Shown piece after piece: positions 1 to 8,333 of a stretch of 28,988 bases of DNA. The notes below the pieces were generated by a model. That model ran no database searches. It was given only the letters and a program-made list of their open reading frames with translations, and was not told where the DNA came from. The stretch lies in contig DNUZ01000028.1 in assembly GCA_003507655.1 (NCBI GenBank), forward strand, positions 1-28,988, in the 5' to 3' direction. The DNA comes from Lachnospiraceae bacterium. Its GTDB lineage: Bacteria > Bacillota > Clostridia > Lachnospirales > Lachnospiraceae. Position 1 is the first letter of the stretch. Each line of letters starts with the position of its first letter. A program made the position numbers and the translations under genes.

Positions 1-50
1 CGACCTCTGCGTCCCGAACGCAGCGCTCTACCAAACTGAGCCACGCATCG
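1..50 (-). tRNA. tRNA-Pro (CGG anticodon), 5' part, cut by window edge
   Basis: Read on the minus strand from base 50, this is the 5' two thirds of a tRNA: a 7-nt acceptor strand CGATGCG, TG, then the D arm GCTC...GAGC around AGTTTGGTA. A 5-bp anticodon stem CTGCG/CGCAG encloses the 7-nt loop TTCGGGA, giving anticodon CGG, which reads the Pro codon CCG. The T arm and 3' acceptor strand lie to the left of base 1, so I cannot check acceptor pairing or whether CCA is encoded. The identity rests on the anticodon loop alone but is clear. Confidence 0.93.
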
Positions 51-77
51 TAATTGACACGACAAAAATCGTGCCTA

Positions 78-109
78 ATTATATTAGCATACTTTTTTTG
101 ATTTGTCCA
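78..109 (-). promoter_or_regulatory. possible tRNA promoter
   Basis: On the minus strand TGGACA (104-109) is followed after 17 bases by TAATAT (81-86). An overlapping TATAAT (78-83) is an alternative -10 at spacing 20. Either would start transcription shortly before the tRNA at base 50. The -35 lies only a few bases past the stop of the Rrf2 gene, so the tRNA may also receive read-through. Motif match only. Confidence 0.35.
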
Positions 110-112
110 GTC

Positions 113-550
113 TTAAATATAATAATTTCCACCCATTTTTTCTTTTTGAATCTCAACCAGATCATATAATGTGGTTCCATCTAAATATTCATTGACCACT
201 TTGTACAATCCTTCCCAAAATTCAATAGTTGCACAGGTGTCATAATTTTCACACTGGTTCTCCTCATCTTCCAGACAGGAAATCGGTGCAAAGCTGCCCT
301 CGATTGCCCGAAGGATTTCCCCAACCGTGTAGTCGGTTGTATTTTTTGCAAGCCGGTAGCCGCCTTGAGCACCCCTGCCGCTTTTTAATAAACCGGCACG
401 GTTTAGCGGTGTCACAATCTGCTCTAAATATTTTATGGATATCTTCTGACGTGCAGATACATCCTTTAGTGCTATAAATTTTCCATTATCGTGCAGGGCA
501 AGATCCACCATCAGCCGCAATGCGTATCTTCCCTTTGTCGATACCATCAT
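113..550 (-). CDS. iscR: Rrf2-family regulator, IscR-like with three cysteines
   Basis: 145 residues from the chosen ATG at 550, which has GGAGGA (558-563) 7 bases upstream; a longer reading from TTG at 565 would put that Shine-Dalgarno inside the gene. The protein starts MMVSTKGRYALRLMVDLA, the typical Rrf2 winged-helix opening, and has the GRGAQGGY wing. Cys92, Cys100 and Cys106 in the second half match the spacing class of IscR-type [2Fe-2S] sensors. Rrf2 proteins of this kind repress Fe-S cluster or cysteine genes and themselves. No isc/suf or cysteine genes follow; a tRNA-Pro does, so the targets are elsewhere or the gene only autoregulates locally. The symbol is by family resemblance; a CymR-like cysteine regulator is the alternative. 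Confidence 0.85.
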   Translation of the reverse strand: MMVSTKGRYALRLMVDLALHDNGKFIALKDVSARQKISIKYLEQIVTPLNRAGLLKSGRGAQGGYRLAKNTTDYTVGEILRAIEGSFAPISCLEDEENQCENYDTCATIEFWEGLYKVVNEYLDGTTLYDLVEIQKEKMGGNYYI

Positions 551-572
551 ATGGACTTCCTCCAATCATTCT

Positions 573-618
573 ACTATATTCCTAGTGGTATTATATAATA
601 TCTTTTCGTATTCTACAA
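573..618 (-). promoter_or_regulatory. promoter of the Rrf2 gene with overlapping dyad
   Basis: On the minus strand TTGTAG (613-618), 17 bases, TATAAT (590-595). Directly downstream, over the expected start point, lies the dyad ACTA-N6-TAGT (573-586). A dyad at this spot fits autorepression by the Rrf2 protein, as is usual in the family. The promoter match is good; the operator role is inference. Confidence 0.6.
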
Positions 619-658
619 GCACCAGATAATTTCTTATATTCAGTGCTCATATGAGGTA

Positions 659-1603
659 TTAATGATTTTGCAGAATCAGACAGGCTCCTCCATAAATACC
701 GGCATCATTTCCAAGCTCCGCAAGGGCAAACTCTGCATTCCTGCAGGCGTGGAACGTCTGCTCCATAAAATGTTTTTCAATGACATCAATCAGTATTTTT
801 CCTGCCTTTGACACACCACCGCCGATGACGATACGCTCCGGATTGATCACACAGGCGATACTTGCCAGTGCTGTTCCAAGAATGTTTCCCATCTTTTCAA
901 CCTGCTCGACTGCAACGGTATCGTTTGCTTTTGCGGCATCAAAAATATCTTTTGCCGTAAGATTTTCTATCGTATTCAGGATGGTATCCCTTGTTTCCGT
1001 TGCTAACGCTTTCTTTGTCATACGCACGATTCCGTTCGCAGAAGCATACTGTTCTAAACAGCCTTTTTTCCCACAGCCGCAGACTTCTGTCTCATGTTTA
1101 TCCACTACAACATGACCGATTTCACCACCTGCACCATTGGAGCCATAGAGCATATTTCCTTCGATGATAATTCCGCCACCGACTCCGGTTCCGAGGGTAA
1201 CCAAAAGCAGATTCTGACAGCCTCTTCCACCGCCTTTCCACATTTCACCTAAGGCAGCAATGTTCGCGTCATTTCCTGCCTTTACGGTCAGTCCGGTGCG
1301 CATCGCTAACTCCTGTTCCACATTCAGGATCCCCCAGCCGACATTTACGCATTTGACAACCGTTCCGTCTGCCTTAACCGGCCCCGGCACACCGATGCCG
1401 ATCCCTGCGACTTCTGATTTAGAAATATTTCGCTCCGAAATCTTCTCGTCTATCTGCTCTGCAATGTCATCAAATATTCTGCTCCCCTGATCTTCCTTGT
1501 TAGTCTTGATCTCCCATTTTTCTATCAGTTCTCCGTCTGTGGTAAACAGCCCCATTTTAATGGCTGTTCCGCCTACGTCGATCCCAAATCCATATCGTTT
1601 CAT
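659..1603 (-). CDS. glkA: ROK-family glucokinase
   Basis: 314 residues from the ATG at 1603, with AAAAAAGGAGA just upstream; an in-frame extension to 1645 would bury this ribosome binding site. It phosphorylates glucose to glucose-6-phosphate with ATP in the cytoplasm. Seen: the phosphate-binding IDVGGT (8-13), catalytic Asp112 in GNDAN, and the ROK zinc site with His164 in EIGH and Cys175, Cys177 and Cys182 in CGCGKKGC. Length is normal for the family. It lies 105 bases after the PBP gene on the same strand; a TATAAT in the gap hints at its own promoter. No DNA-binding N-terminal domain is present, so this is a kinase and not a ROK repressor. Exact hexose specificity cannot be read from sequence. 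Confidence 0.92.
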   Translation of the reverse strand: MKRYGFGIDVGGTAIKMGLFTTDGELIEKWEIKTNKEDQGSRIFDDIAEQIDEKISERNISKSEVAGIGIGVPGPVKADGTVVKCVNVGWGILNVEQELAMRTGLTVKAGNDANIAALGEMWKGGGRGCQNLLLVTLGTGVGGGIIIEGNMLYGSNGAGGEIGHVVVDKHETEVCGCGKKGCLEQYASANGIVRMTKKALATETRDTILNTIENLTAKDIFDAAKANDTVAVEQVEKMGNILGTALASIACVINPERIVIGGGVSKAGKILIDVIEKHFMEQTFHACRNAEFALAELGNDAGIYGGACLILQNH

Positions 1604-1708
1604 CCTGTCTCCTTTTTTGTATCTCCCAAAATATTGTCTTCTCATGCACTATCCAGAAGCATTATATCTTCATTTTTTCTGACATCATGGCCAACGTTTT
1701 ACTGCACA

Positions 1709-4069
1709 TCATTCGGGGGAATTGCCGGCTGTATCTGCCGGATTCTCCTGTGTATCCTGCCCCGATGGATTCTGATTTGTATTCTCCCCCGGATTCTCCG
1801 ATGGATTCTTGTTTGTATTCTCTCCCGGATTCTCCGTCGGGTTTTCCTGCGGATTGTCCGGTTGCTGATTCTCACCCGGAGTTGTCTCCGGCTCCTGACT
1901 CTCCTGGTTATTGTCGGAATCCGAAGGATTTTCCTGCTCTTCTGAGGACTTGTTATCCTTCTTATTTTCCGGTTTTTCGGTCACATTTCCCTGAATATCG
2001 ATTGGTTTCGTCTCCTGGTTCTGATCGGTTGTGTTTTCCGGGGTCTCTGCACCTGGATTTTCCTGTGGTGCTGCTTCTTCTGTCTTAGACTGCTCCGGTT
2101 CATAGGACAAAAATTCCTGCGGCTCTAAACCCTCATGGATCTTTTGCATAAATGTTTTCCAGATACGTCCCGGATAGGATGCACCCGACAATCCACTGAG
2201 TTTCTTTGGCATATCATATCCAACCCAGACACTGGTCGTATAATAGCGGGTGTAACCGACAAACCAGCCGTCTTTATTTTCATTCGTGGTTCCGGTCTTT
2301 CCTGCACATGGCATTCCGTCTAAAGCAAGTCCCCTTCCGGTACCATTGGTCAGAACTCCCTTTAAAATATCCGTCATCATGCGGGACGCATTTTCCTTAT
2401 AAACAGCCGTTTCCTCCTGCTTCGTACTCAGTATTTTTTCTCCTGAGGAATCGGTGATCTTCAGGATGCAGGTCGGTTCTCTGTAATATCCGTCATTTTC
2501 AATCGTTGCGTATCCTGCTGCCATTTCTAATGGAGAGACACCGTTGGTAAATCCGCCAAGTGCTGATGCCGGACGCTTATCATTCTCATCTAATTTAGAA
2601 AAATTCATTTTTTCTAAGTACTCTAAACCTGTTTCCGGAGTCAGCTCTTCTAACAGTTTCCATGCAATCGTATTCTTAGAGCGCTCCACGGCACTCCGCA
2701 AAGTCATGGAACCGGAAAAACTTCCATCCGAATTAGAAGGTCCGTCTTCAATTGGTTCATCCACCACGATGGAATCCGGTGTATAACTTCTTTCTAACAC
2801 CGGCGTGTATACAAGAAGCGGTTTGATCGCACTGCCCGGCTGGCGAAAACTCTTATAAGCACGGTTGATCGTATATCCATTGTATTCCTGGCTGCGTCCC
2901 CCGACAATTGCCTTCACATATCCGGTCTGGTTATCCATGCAAACGCCTGCACTCTGTAATGTATAGATTCCTTCATCGTTGACCTCTGTATACTTTTCTA
3001 ATGTCGTATCAATACTGCTTTGAAGCTCCTGCTGCATATTCAGGTCAATCGATGTATAAATGCGGTAACCTGCCGTATATAATTTTTTGTTACAGGTTTC
3101 ATACATCTCATCGTACTCTTCCTCATATCGTTCCTTTTCTGTAGCACTCTGAAATGTATTCTTAAATTCAAACCCCTCCTGTGCCATAAGCGCACGGGTT
3201 GCACAATAATAGGTATAGGTCTCCACATAGTTATTTTTCACACTGGTCGGACGGTTCAAGGTAATGGTTTCTTCTTTTGCCTGTTTGCAGACCTCTGCCG
3301 AGATCTTTCCATCTTCCTTCATCTGGTTTAAGATCCGGTTTCTACGCTTGATCGTATTATCTATATGCGTCACCGGATCATAAAGTGTCGGGCGGTTCGG
3401 AATGGCACAGAGAAATGCTATCTGTGACAAGTCCAGATTTTTGACCTCCGTGTTAAAATATCCCTTACTTGCCGCCTGAATCCCATAGTAGCCATTGCCA
3501 AAATAAATATTGTTCAGATAATATTCCAATATCTGATTTTTGGTATACAGCCGCTCCATCTCTGTCGCAATAAAGATTTCTTCTATTTTTCGTTCCCAAG
3601 TCTTTTCCTGTGTTAAAAAAACATTTCTTGCAAGCTGCTGTGTGATCGTGGAGGCTCCCTGCGTCACCCTGCCGTTTTCGATCATTGCTTTGACGGCACG
3701 AAGGATTCCTTTAAAGTCCACGCCATGATGCTGATAAAATTTCTTATCCTCGATACTGATAATTGCCGAGCAGACATCCGATGGTATCTCCTCATATTCG
3801 AGGTAATACATATCCTTCTCACCTTTGAGCACGGAGATCAGATTTCCATTGGTATCATAGACCAGGCTCGTCTGCGAAGAACGGAATGTCTCATCCGTAG
3901 CAGAATGTACCTTATCATAAGCATCTGATTTTAAATCACTAATTTTTTTTGCATAGCCGCCAAAAAAATAAAATGCCAGTCCTGCTAACACCAATACGAT
4001 CAGCACCAGTTGAATTTTCACAAATAGCCGGAAACCCCGGCGTTTTTTCTTCTTTTTCTGCTTTGCCAT
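1709..4069 (-). CDS. ponA: class A penicillin-binding protein (PBP1A/1B type)
   Basis: 786 residues. It polymerises and cross-links peptidoglycan outside the membrane. The order is: basic N-terminus (K/R-rich, 3-14), one membrane helix (about 16-38), glycosyltransferase 51 domain with EDKKFYQHHG (catalytic Glu107) and GASTITQQLARN (138-149), then transpeptidase with SAIK (active Ser413), SKN (464-466) and KTGTT (591-595). From about 657 to 786 comes a Pro/Glu/Asn-rich tail without domain character. The start is ATG at 4069, with GGAAGGA inside the end of the upstream yhaN-like gene, one base after that gene's stop, so translation is probably coupled. A longer reading from 4105 is out of keeping with that Shine-Dalgarno. 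Confidence 0.95.
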   Translation of the reverse strand: MAKQKKKKKRRGFRLFVKIQLVLIVLVLAGLAFYFFGGYAKKISDLKSDAYDKVHSATDETFRSSQTSLVYDTNGNLISVLKGEKDMYYLEYEEIPSDVCSAIISIEDKKFYQHHGVDFKGILRAVKAMIENGRVTQGASTITQQLARNVFLTQEKTWERKIEEIFIATEMERLYTKNQILEYYLNNIYFGNGYYGIQAASKGYFNTEVKNLDLSQIAFLCAIPNRPTLYDPVTHIDNTIKRRNRILNQMKEDGKISAEVCKQAKEETITLNRPTSVKNNYVETYTYYCATRALMAQEGFEFKNTFQSATEKERYEEEYDEMYETCNKKLYTAGYRIYTSIDLNMQQELQSSIDTTLEKYTEVNDEGIYTLQSAGVCMDNQTGYVKAIVGGRSQEYNGYTINRAYKSFRQPGSAIKPLLVYTPVLERSYTPDSIVVDEPIEDGPSNSDGSFSGSMTLRSAVERSKNTIAWKLLEELTPETGLEYLEKMNFSKLDENDKRPASALGGFTNGVSPLEMAAGYATIENDGYYREPTCILKITDSSGEKILSTKQEETAVYKENASRMMTDILKGVLTNGTGRGLALDGMPCAGKTGTTNENKDGWFVGYTRYYTTSVWVGYDMPKKLSGLSGASYPGRIWKTFMQKIHEGLEPQEFLSYEPEQSKTEEAAPQENPGAETPENTTDQNQETKPIDIQGNVTEKPENKKDNKSSEEQENPSDSDNNQESQEPETTPGENQQPDNPQENPTENPGENTNKNPSENPGENTNQNPSGQDTQENPADTAGNSPE
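1776..1836. repeat. 36-bp period repeat in the PBP tail
   Basis: Two 25-base copies, TTTGTATTCTC..CCGGATTCTCCG at 1776-1800 and 1812-1836, differ by one base and are offset by 36 bases. They encode the 12-residue repeat ENPGENTN(K/Q)NPS in the C-terminal tail of the penicillin-binding protein. In-frame repeats of this kind can change copy number without breaking the gene. Confidence 0.8.
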
Positions 4070-4070
4070 G

Positions 4071-5555
4071 TTACTGTCCTTCCAATTCAATCTTATGATA
4101 TGCAATTCCCATCTCGTCTAAATATTCCATTTCACGCTTATGACAGGTAAACAGGATCATCTGCCTGCCCTGCGTTCCGATCCATTGCAGTGTATTGCGG
4201 ATACGCGTTTCATCATAACGTGCAAATGTCTCATCTAACAAAAACGGCATCGGTTCTTCATCGGTAAGGATCTCTCCTAAACTGATCCGCAGTGCAAAAT
4301 AAATCTGCTCTAAAGTTCCTGTGCTGAGCTGCTTCGGACTGCATACATGAGTGCCTGCATAGACAGATACCTCCATCTTTTCGTTGATGCCGACTCTGTC
4401 GTATTTTCCCTGCGTGATATGGGAAAGGATTTCAGAAGTCCTGCTGTTGATCCTGTCTCCAAAATCCTCATATATCTCTCCGGTCAATGCCCGGATCGTC
4501 TTTTCTGCAATATCGCATGCACTCAGATACTGCTTTCTTTCATTTTCACGCTCTGTCGGCATCTCTAATTCCGTCTGGCTCTCTAAAATATTAAAAAGCC
4601 TGGTCTGTTTTTCTCTCCGCTCTTCCGACAATCTGCCCTTCTTTGGTTTTTCTGCGGTCTGCTCCGGAATGTGTCTTTTTTCCATTCCATATAAAACCAG
4701 AGACAATACCAGTGTCACACCGCCGATCACGATGCTTTCCATCAAAATGCTGTTCCATGGGATATGGAAAACTGCTGCTCCTAAAAAACATGCCGCCATA
4801 AAGAAGCATCCTAAGATCAGCACTAACAGATGTGCCGGCATCCCATTGCGTTTTTGATGTTTTTCGCTTCCATCTCCCGCTGTCTCTGCTTCTTCTACAT
4901 CTTTGCCCTGAAGCTGTGCAATGTCCTCTTCTAAGATTTCACGCTCGATCTGCAGTTTTTCCATCCGGTGCTGCCGCAGTTCCGTCTCCTGTTTTACCTG
5001 AGCTGCTGCCTGTTTCCGCTTTTTATGGATCTGTGCCAATGCCAGATTGAGTTGAAGTGTTCCATCGCCTGTCCCTGCCGCATTTGCCATGCAGTTCTGC
5101 ACGAACTCTGCAAGCTCTTTTCCCGGAGCCGCTCCCGCCTGCGGAATACAGTATGTATTCTCGTACATTTCTTTATTCAGCCCACCTAAGAGCATCTGCA
5201 GGTCGCCATATTCTTCCGACAAGAGTTCTCCATCCTGACGGCTGATCAATGTGGTCTGCTTTTCTCTGTGGTAAAAATTTCTCTCTAAACCAAAATCCTT
5301 ACCGCCCACTTCAAACTCCATCTCTCCGCTGTAAAAGCTCGCACTGTTCCACGGTTCGTATTTCGTATACACATCCTGCTTCGCTCCTCTGCCTCTGGAT
5401 TTTTCCAATCCAAATAACATGGACACTAAAAAAGTATGCAGCGTTGTCTTTCCTGATTCATTCTCGCCATATATCACATTTAAACCCGGTGCGAATGTAA
5501 ACTCCCGATTATGAAATTGTCCAAAATTTCTGATTCTGATCTTTTTTATCCGCAT
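4071..5555 (-). CDS. YhaN-like (SbcC-like) AAA ATPase with membrane hairpin
   Basis: 494 residues. N-terminal ABC/AAA half: MRIKKIRIRNFGQFHN, Walker A GENESGKTT (30-38). C-terminal half: signature-like LSTGTLEQIYFALRISLGE (410-428), Walker B PFLLDE (437-442) and a late switch-like FTCHKRE. The middle is short: one helical stretch (about 176-217), then two hydrophobic helices (about 241-262 and 270-290), then a charged linker. SbcC/Rad50 proteins and Bacillus YhaN are far longer, with extended coiled coils. This is therefore a compact, probably membrane-tethered version. Its partner nuclease gene lies 18 bases upstream and the PBP gene one base downstream. DNA-end processing is the family role; the actual substrate is unknown. 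The Shine-Dalgarno is weak, suggesting coupling to the nuclease gene. Confidence 0.82.
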   Translation of the reverse strand: MRIKKIRIRNFGQFHNREFTFAPGLNVIYGENESGKTTLHTFLVSMLFGLEKSRGRGAKQDVYTKYEPWNSASFYSGEMEFEVGGKDFGLERNFYHREKQTTLISRQDGELLSEEYGDLQMLLGGLNKEMYENTYCIPQAGAAPGKELAEFVQNCMANAAGTGDGTLQLNLALAQIHKKRKQAAAQVKQETELRQHRMEKLQIEREILEEDIAQLQGKDVEEAETAGDGSEKHQKRNGMPAHLLVLILGCFFMAACFLGAAVFHIPWNSILMESIVIGGVTLVLSLVLYGMEKRHIPEQTAEKPKKGRLSEERREKQTRLFNILESQTELEMPTERENERKQYLSACDIAEKTIRALTGEIYEDFGDRINSRTSEILSHITQGKYDRVGINEKMEVSVYAGTHVCSPKQLSTGTLEQIYFALRISLGEILTDEEPMPFLLDETFARYDETRIRNTLQWIGTQGRQMILFTCHKREMEYLDEMGIAYHKIELEGQ

Positions 5556-5573
5556 ATCATTCTCTCTTATCTG

Positions 5574-6680
5574 CTATCTGTCAAGTTTTGCTGACAAAAG
5601 GGCTTCCACGCCAATCTCAAGTGCTTTTTTATAAACCTCTGATTCTCCCTGACTCTGCATTGCCGCTATGAACCGTCCTAACAACTGTTGCTCGTTTTCT
5701 TCCCGCAGCCTGTCATAATCATAGTCCTGCCGCAGCGAACAGATCACATCGACCACTGCTTCCTGATTCCTGATCCAGTCTAAATCCAGCTCAGTGTCTG
5801 CATTCAGTGTCCCCGTCAGAAAAATCTTATACAATTCATATGGTTTCCGGTTTGCAAGCAGATTTTTTACAATCGTCTGTACTGCCATATTAGTCATCTG
5901 CGAGGAAAGCTGTATCGTCTCATGCACATACTGGCATTTTCGCAACGGACAGAACTGCACCTGTCCAAATGCCTTAGTGATCTCTCCTACCCAGAAGCCG
6001 TGTTCTCCGGTGTCATTACTGTCGATCGGCTCTAACGCCCCTGCCATGACTGCCCGCATCGTTGTGATCTTTCTGTTAGAATCCAGCGGTGTCGGATTGA
6101 CCGACATACCCTCTAATACTCCGCCTTTGTGGATATGTCCTGCCGCAATATAGTCAAATCCGTTCTCTATGATCTTTGCCGGAGAAAACGGTATATGCTT
6201 TGCATCTCCGCCATGTGCTAACAGGATGTTGATGGCATCCTGACGCTTTGGCGTTATATGGTCATAGACATCTGACGTCTCTTCCCTGTGCCAGTAACTC
6301 ATTCCATATACTTCCGTATTCAGCTCCGGGAAATAGACACTTTCTATCTCGTTCTTTTTTAAAAACACTACATTTTTTGCAAAGGAAAATGTCCTGTAAT
6401 TTGACGCCACCGACAAAAAATCATGATTTCCCGCCACGATCACTACCTGTATTTCCGGAACCTGTTCAAAAATGTAATTGATCTCCCGAAGTTCCCGGAT
6501 CAGCGGTTGTCTGTGGAACAGATCTCCTGCGATCAGCACCATATCGACCTTGATCTTTTTTGCAACCGCAAATACCTCGGTAAACGTCGTCCAGATATCT
6601 GCCGCTCTTTTTTCACTCCATGATTTTCCCGCGTCGGGTACCACACCCAGATGTACATCTGCGATATGTATAAATTTCAT
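5574..6680 (-). CDS. yhaO: YhaO/SbcD-like metallophosphoesterase (DNA nuclease family)
   Basis: 368 residues, calcineurin-like phosphoesterase. Metal-ligand motifs are in order: DVH (Asp8, His10), GDLFH (Asp53), GNHD (84-87), then AHGGD and GHIHKG further on. In Mre11/SbcD relatives these bind two Mn ions and cut DNA ends; the ATPase partner is the following yhaN-like gene, 18 bases downstream. The start at 6680 has AGGCAGG at a normal distance. The C-terminal 120 residues are helical and charged, as in YhaO. Family assignment is firm; substrate is inferred from the pairing. Confidence 0.88.
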   Translation of the reverse strand: MKFIHIADVHLGVVPDAGKSWSEKRAADIWTTFTEVFAVAKKIKVDMVLIAGDLFHRQPLIRELREINYIFEQVPEIQVVIVAGNHDFLSVASNYRTFSFAKNVVFLKKNEIESVYFPELNTEVYGMSYWHREETSDVYDHITPKRQDAINILLAHGGDAKHIPFSPAKIIENGFDYIAAGHIHKGGVLEGMSVNPTPLDSNRKITTMRAVMAGALEPIDSNDTGEHGFWVGEITKAFGQVQFCPLRKCQYVHETIQLSSQMTNMAVQTIVKNLLANRKPYELYKIFLTGTLNADTELDLDWIRNQEAVVDVICSLRQDYDYDRLREENEQQLLGRFIAAMQSQGESEVYKKALEIGVEALLSAKLDR

Positions 6681-6706
6681 AATTACCTGCCTTTTTAACT
6701 TGAAAG

Positions 6707-6728
6707 GGCGAGTGCTGCTACACTCGCC
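6707..6728 (-). terminator. hairpin after spoVT, possible terminator
   Basis: GGCGAGTG (6707-6714) and CACTCGCC (6721-6728) form a perfect 8-bp stem with a 6-base loop, about 70 bases past the spoVT stop and just before the yhaO gene. On the minus strand it is followed only by CTTTC, so the U-tract is poor; it may be a leaky terminator. Confidence 0.5.
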
Positions 6729-6796
6729 TGTCCTGCACTGCCAGCCTTAACTCTTTCGTTCCCTGTGATACCTGATACCGGTATCCTGTATCTATT

Positions 6797-7345
6797 CTAT
6801 TGTTCCATCTGTCTTCCCAAAAAACCTGCTGCGACGGAAACCAGTTTGCTTTCTGTTTCTCCCATTTTACACTTTTCATCCCGATTATACAAGACCACAG
6901 AGCCAATTGCATCGCCTTCGCTGATAATTGTTCCAATGCTCTGCTCTGCATAATCACCATTATCATCTAATGTAATTTTTACAAACTCTTTTTCTCCTTT
7001 GGATGCCACAACATTTTTTCTGTCTTCGATCATCATTTCTAACTGTTTGCTGATCGGCTTATTTTCAAATTCCCGCTTTCCCTGACCACTTGCCGCGATC
7101 ACATGATCCCTGTCTGTAATGCACACCAGATGTCCGGTTGCCTGTGAAAGTGACTCTGCATACTCTCCGGCAAACTGTCCCAGTTCTCCGATCGGTGAAT
7201 ATTTTTTTAAAATGATCTCTCCCTCGCGGTCGGTAAATATCTCTAAAGGTTCTCCTTCACGGATTCTCAATGTTCTTCTTATTTCCTTCGGCACAACTAC
7301 ACGCCCAAGGTCATCAATTCTTCTTACAATTCCCGTTGCTCGCAT
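6797..7345 (-). CDS. spoVT: stage V sporulation protein T (AbrB-like + GAF)
   Basis: 182 residues. Residues 1-50 are an AbrB/MazE-type swapped-hairpin DNA-binding domain (MRATGIVRRIDDLGRVVVPK, then EIRRTLRIREGEPLEIF). Residues about 55-182 form the GAF-like sensory domain of SpoVT. In Bacillus, SpoVT tunes sigma-G-dependent genes in the forespore. The start is the ATG at 7345, matching the family N-terminus; AGGAGG lies 12 bases upstream, somewhat far, with an out-of-frame ATG-CAA-TAG mini-ORF between. The ORF can be extended to 7468, but that would run through the promoter. Confidence 0.95.
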   Translation of the reverse strand: MRATGIVRRIDDLGRVVVPKEIRRTLRIREGEPLEIFTDREGEIILKKYSPIGELGQFAGEYAESLSQATGHLVCITDRDHVIAASGQGKREFENKPISKQLEMMIEDRKNVVASKGEKEFVKITLDDNGDYAEQSIGTIISEGDAIGSVVLYNRDEKCKMGETESKLVSVAAGFLGRQMEQ

Positions 7346-7389
7346 ATCTATTGCATTCCTCCTGTTTTCCATATCCTGTGGTGTATGGT

Positions 7390-7418
7390 TATTATGTGGG
7401 AAATCAGGGAATTTATGC
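7390..7418 (-). promoter_or_regulatory. sigma-G-like promoter of spoVT
   Basis: On the minus strand GCATA (7414-7418), 17 bases, CATAATA (7390-7396). This fits the published sigma-G consensus (GHATR, 17-18 bases, CATWHTA) at every position. It gives a leader of about 35-40 bases to the spoVT start codon. spoVT is a known forespore (sigma-G) gene, so motif and gene agree. Confidence 0.72.
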
Positions 7419-7461
7419 GTGCAAATTGGAATTTCAAACAGGCTTTCTGAATAGGTTAAAA

Positions 7462-7490
7462 TTGACATAAAACCCTATTTGTGCTATCGT
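7462..7490 (+). promoter_or_regulatory. housekeeping promoter of the DUF4234 gene
   Basis: TTGACA (7462-7467), 17 bases, TATCGT (7485-7490), about 60 bases before the ATG at 7554. The -35 is perfect. It diverges from the spoVT promoter. Confidence 0.7.
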
Positions 7491-7553
7491 AAAAGACGTT
7501 ATAGCCATAATTTGGCAAAATTCTACATTTTTATAATTATAGGAGGATCTGTT

Positions 7554-7910
7554 ATGATTAAAGAACGAAGCATTGTTCTGTACATTATTCTCTCCATCGT
7601 AACCTGTGGTATTTTCGGGTTATACTGGTTTGTATGTATTACAGAAGACACAAATGCTGCAGCTGACGTAGCTGGTACGTCCGGCGGACTGGCTCTTTTA
7701 TTCACCATTATTACTTGCGGTATCTATGGTTTTTATTGGGCTTACAAATGTGGTGAAAAACTCGACATAGCAAAGGAAAAACGCGGTATGCCTGCCGGTA
7801 ACGGAGGAATTCTTTATCTTCTGTTATTCATTTTTGGCGGTGTAATCGCTTATGCTTTAATTCAGAGTGAGTTAAACAAATTTGCCGGAGAAGAGTACAA
7901 AACATTATAG
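7554..7910 (+). CDS. DUF4234 small membrane protein
   Basis: 118 residues from the ATG at 7554, with AGGAGG seven bases upstream; the ORF opens further upstream but that part covers the promoter. Three hydrophobic segments are visible: about 7-26 (IVLYIILSIVTCGIFGLYWF), 44-65 and 85-105. The repeated ITCGIYGFYW / VTCGIFGLYW pattern is characteristic of DUF4234. Function is unknown. It is followed 11 bases later by a DUF2752 gene, probably in one transcript. Confidence 0.8.
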   Translation: MIKERSIVLYIILSIVTCGIFGLYWFVCITEDTNAAADVAGTSGGLALLFTIITCGIYGFYWAYKCGEKLDIAKEKRGMPAGNGGILYLLLFIFGGVIAYALIQSELNKFAGEEYKTL

Positions 7911-7921
7911 GATTTATTATA

Positions 7922-8317
7922 ATGAAAAAACGACTTCAAAAAACCATTTGTTACATCCTGTTATTTACAGGTTTCGGATTTTTATATTATAAATGGTGTC
8001 AGGGAACCGGATTTGCGGTTCCCTGTTTTTTTCATGCCATTACAAAATTGTACTGTCCGGGGTGCGGAATGACCCGCTGCCTGACTCATCTGCTACAGTT
8101 TGAGATACAGGACGCTTTCCGCTGTAATGTAGCGATATTTCTGCTCTCTCCTGCACTCTTATATATCTTTAGCTATTCCCTTTATTCTTATGTCCGTTAT
8201 GGGAAGATGCATTTTTCCAAAGTACAGAACATCCTGCTTTTTGGCTGTCTTACCATTCTGATACTCTTTGGAATTGTTCGCAATCTCCCGGCGTTTTCTT
8301 TTTTACAACCTGTTTAA
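7922..8317 (+). CDS. DUF2752 membrane protein
   Basis: 131 residues with three hydrophobic segments and the hallmark CPGCGMTR motif (about 45-52) of DUF2752, preceded by further cysteines and aromatic residues. Function is unknown; the Cys motif could bind metal. The ribosome binding site is weak (TAGGA overlapping the stop region of the DUF4234 gene), suggesting translation coupled to that gene. It converges with the amidase gene, and I see no clear terminator between them. Confidence 0.8.
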   Translation: MKKRLQKTICYILLFTGFGFLYYKWCQGTGFAVPCFFHAITKLYCPGCGMTRCLTHLLQFEIQDAFRCNVAIFLLSPALLYIFSYSLYSYVRYGKMHFSKVQNILLFGCLTILILFGIVRNLPAFSFLQPV

Positions 8318-8333
8318 GATTAAAAATTTTTTC

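Noticed and set aside
1687..2088. 133-residue plus-strand ORF rich in Pro and Ser
   Set aside because: It is the antisense of the repetitive PBP tail; long open frames arise there from codon bias.
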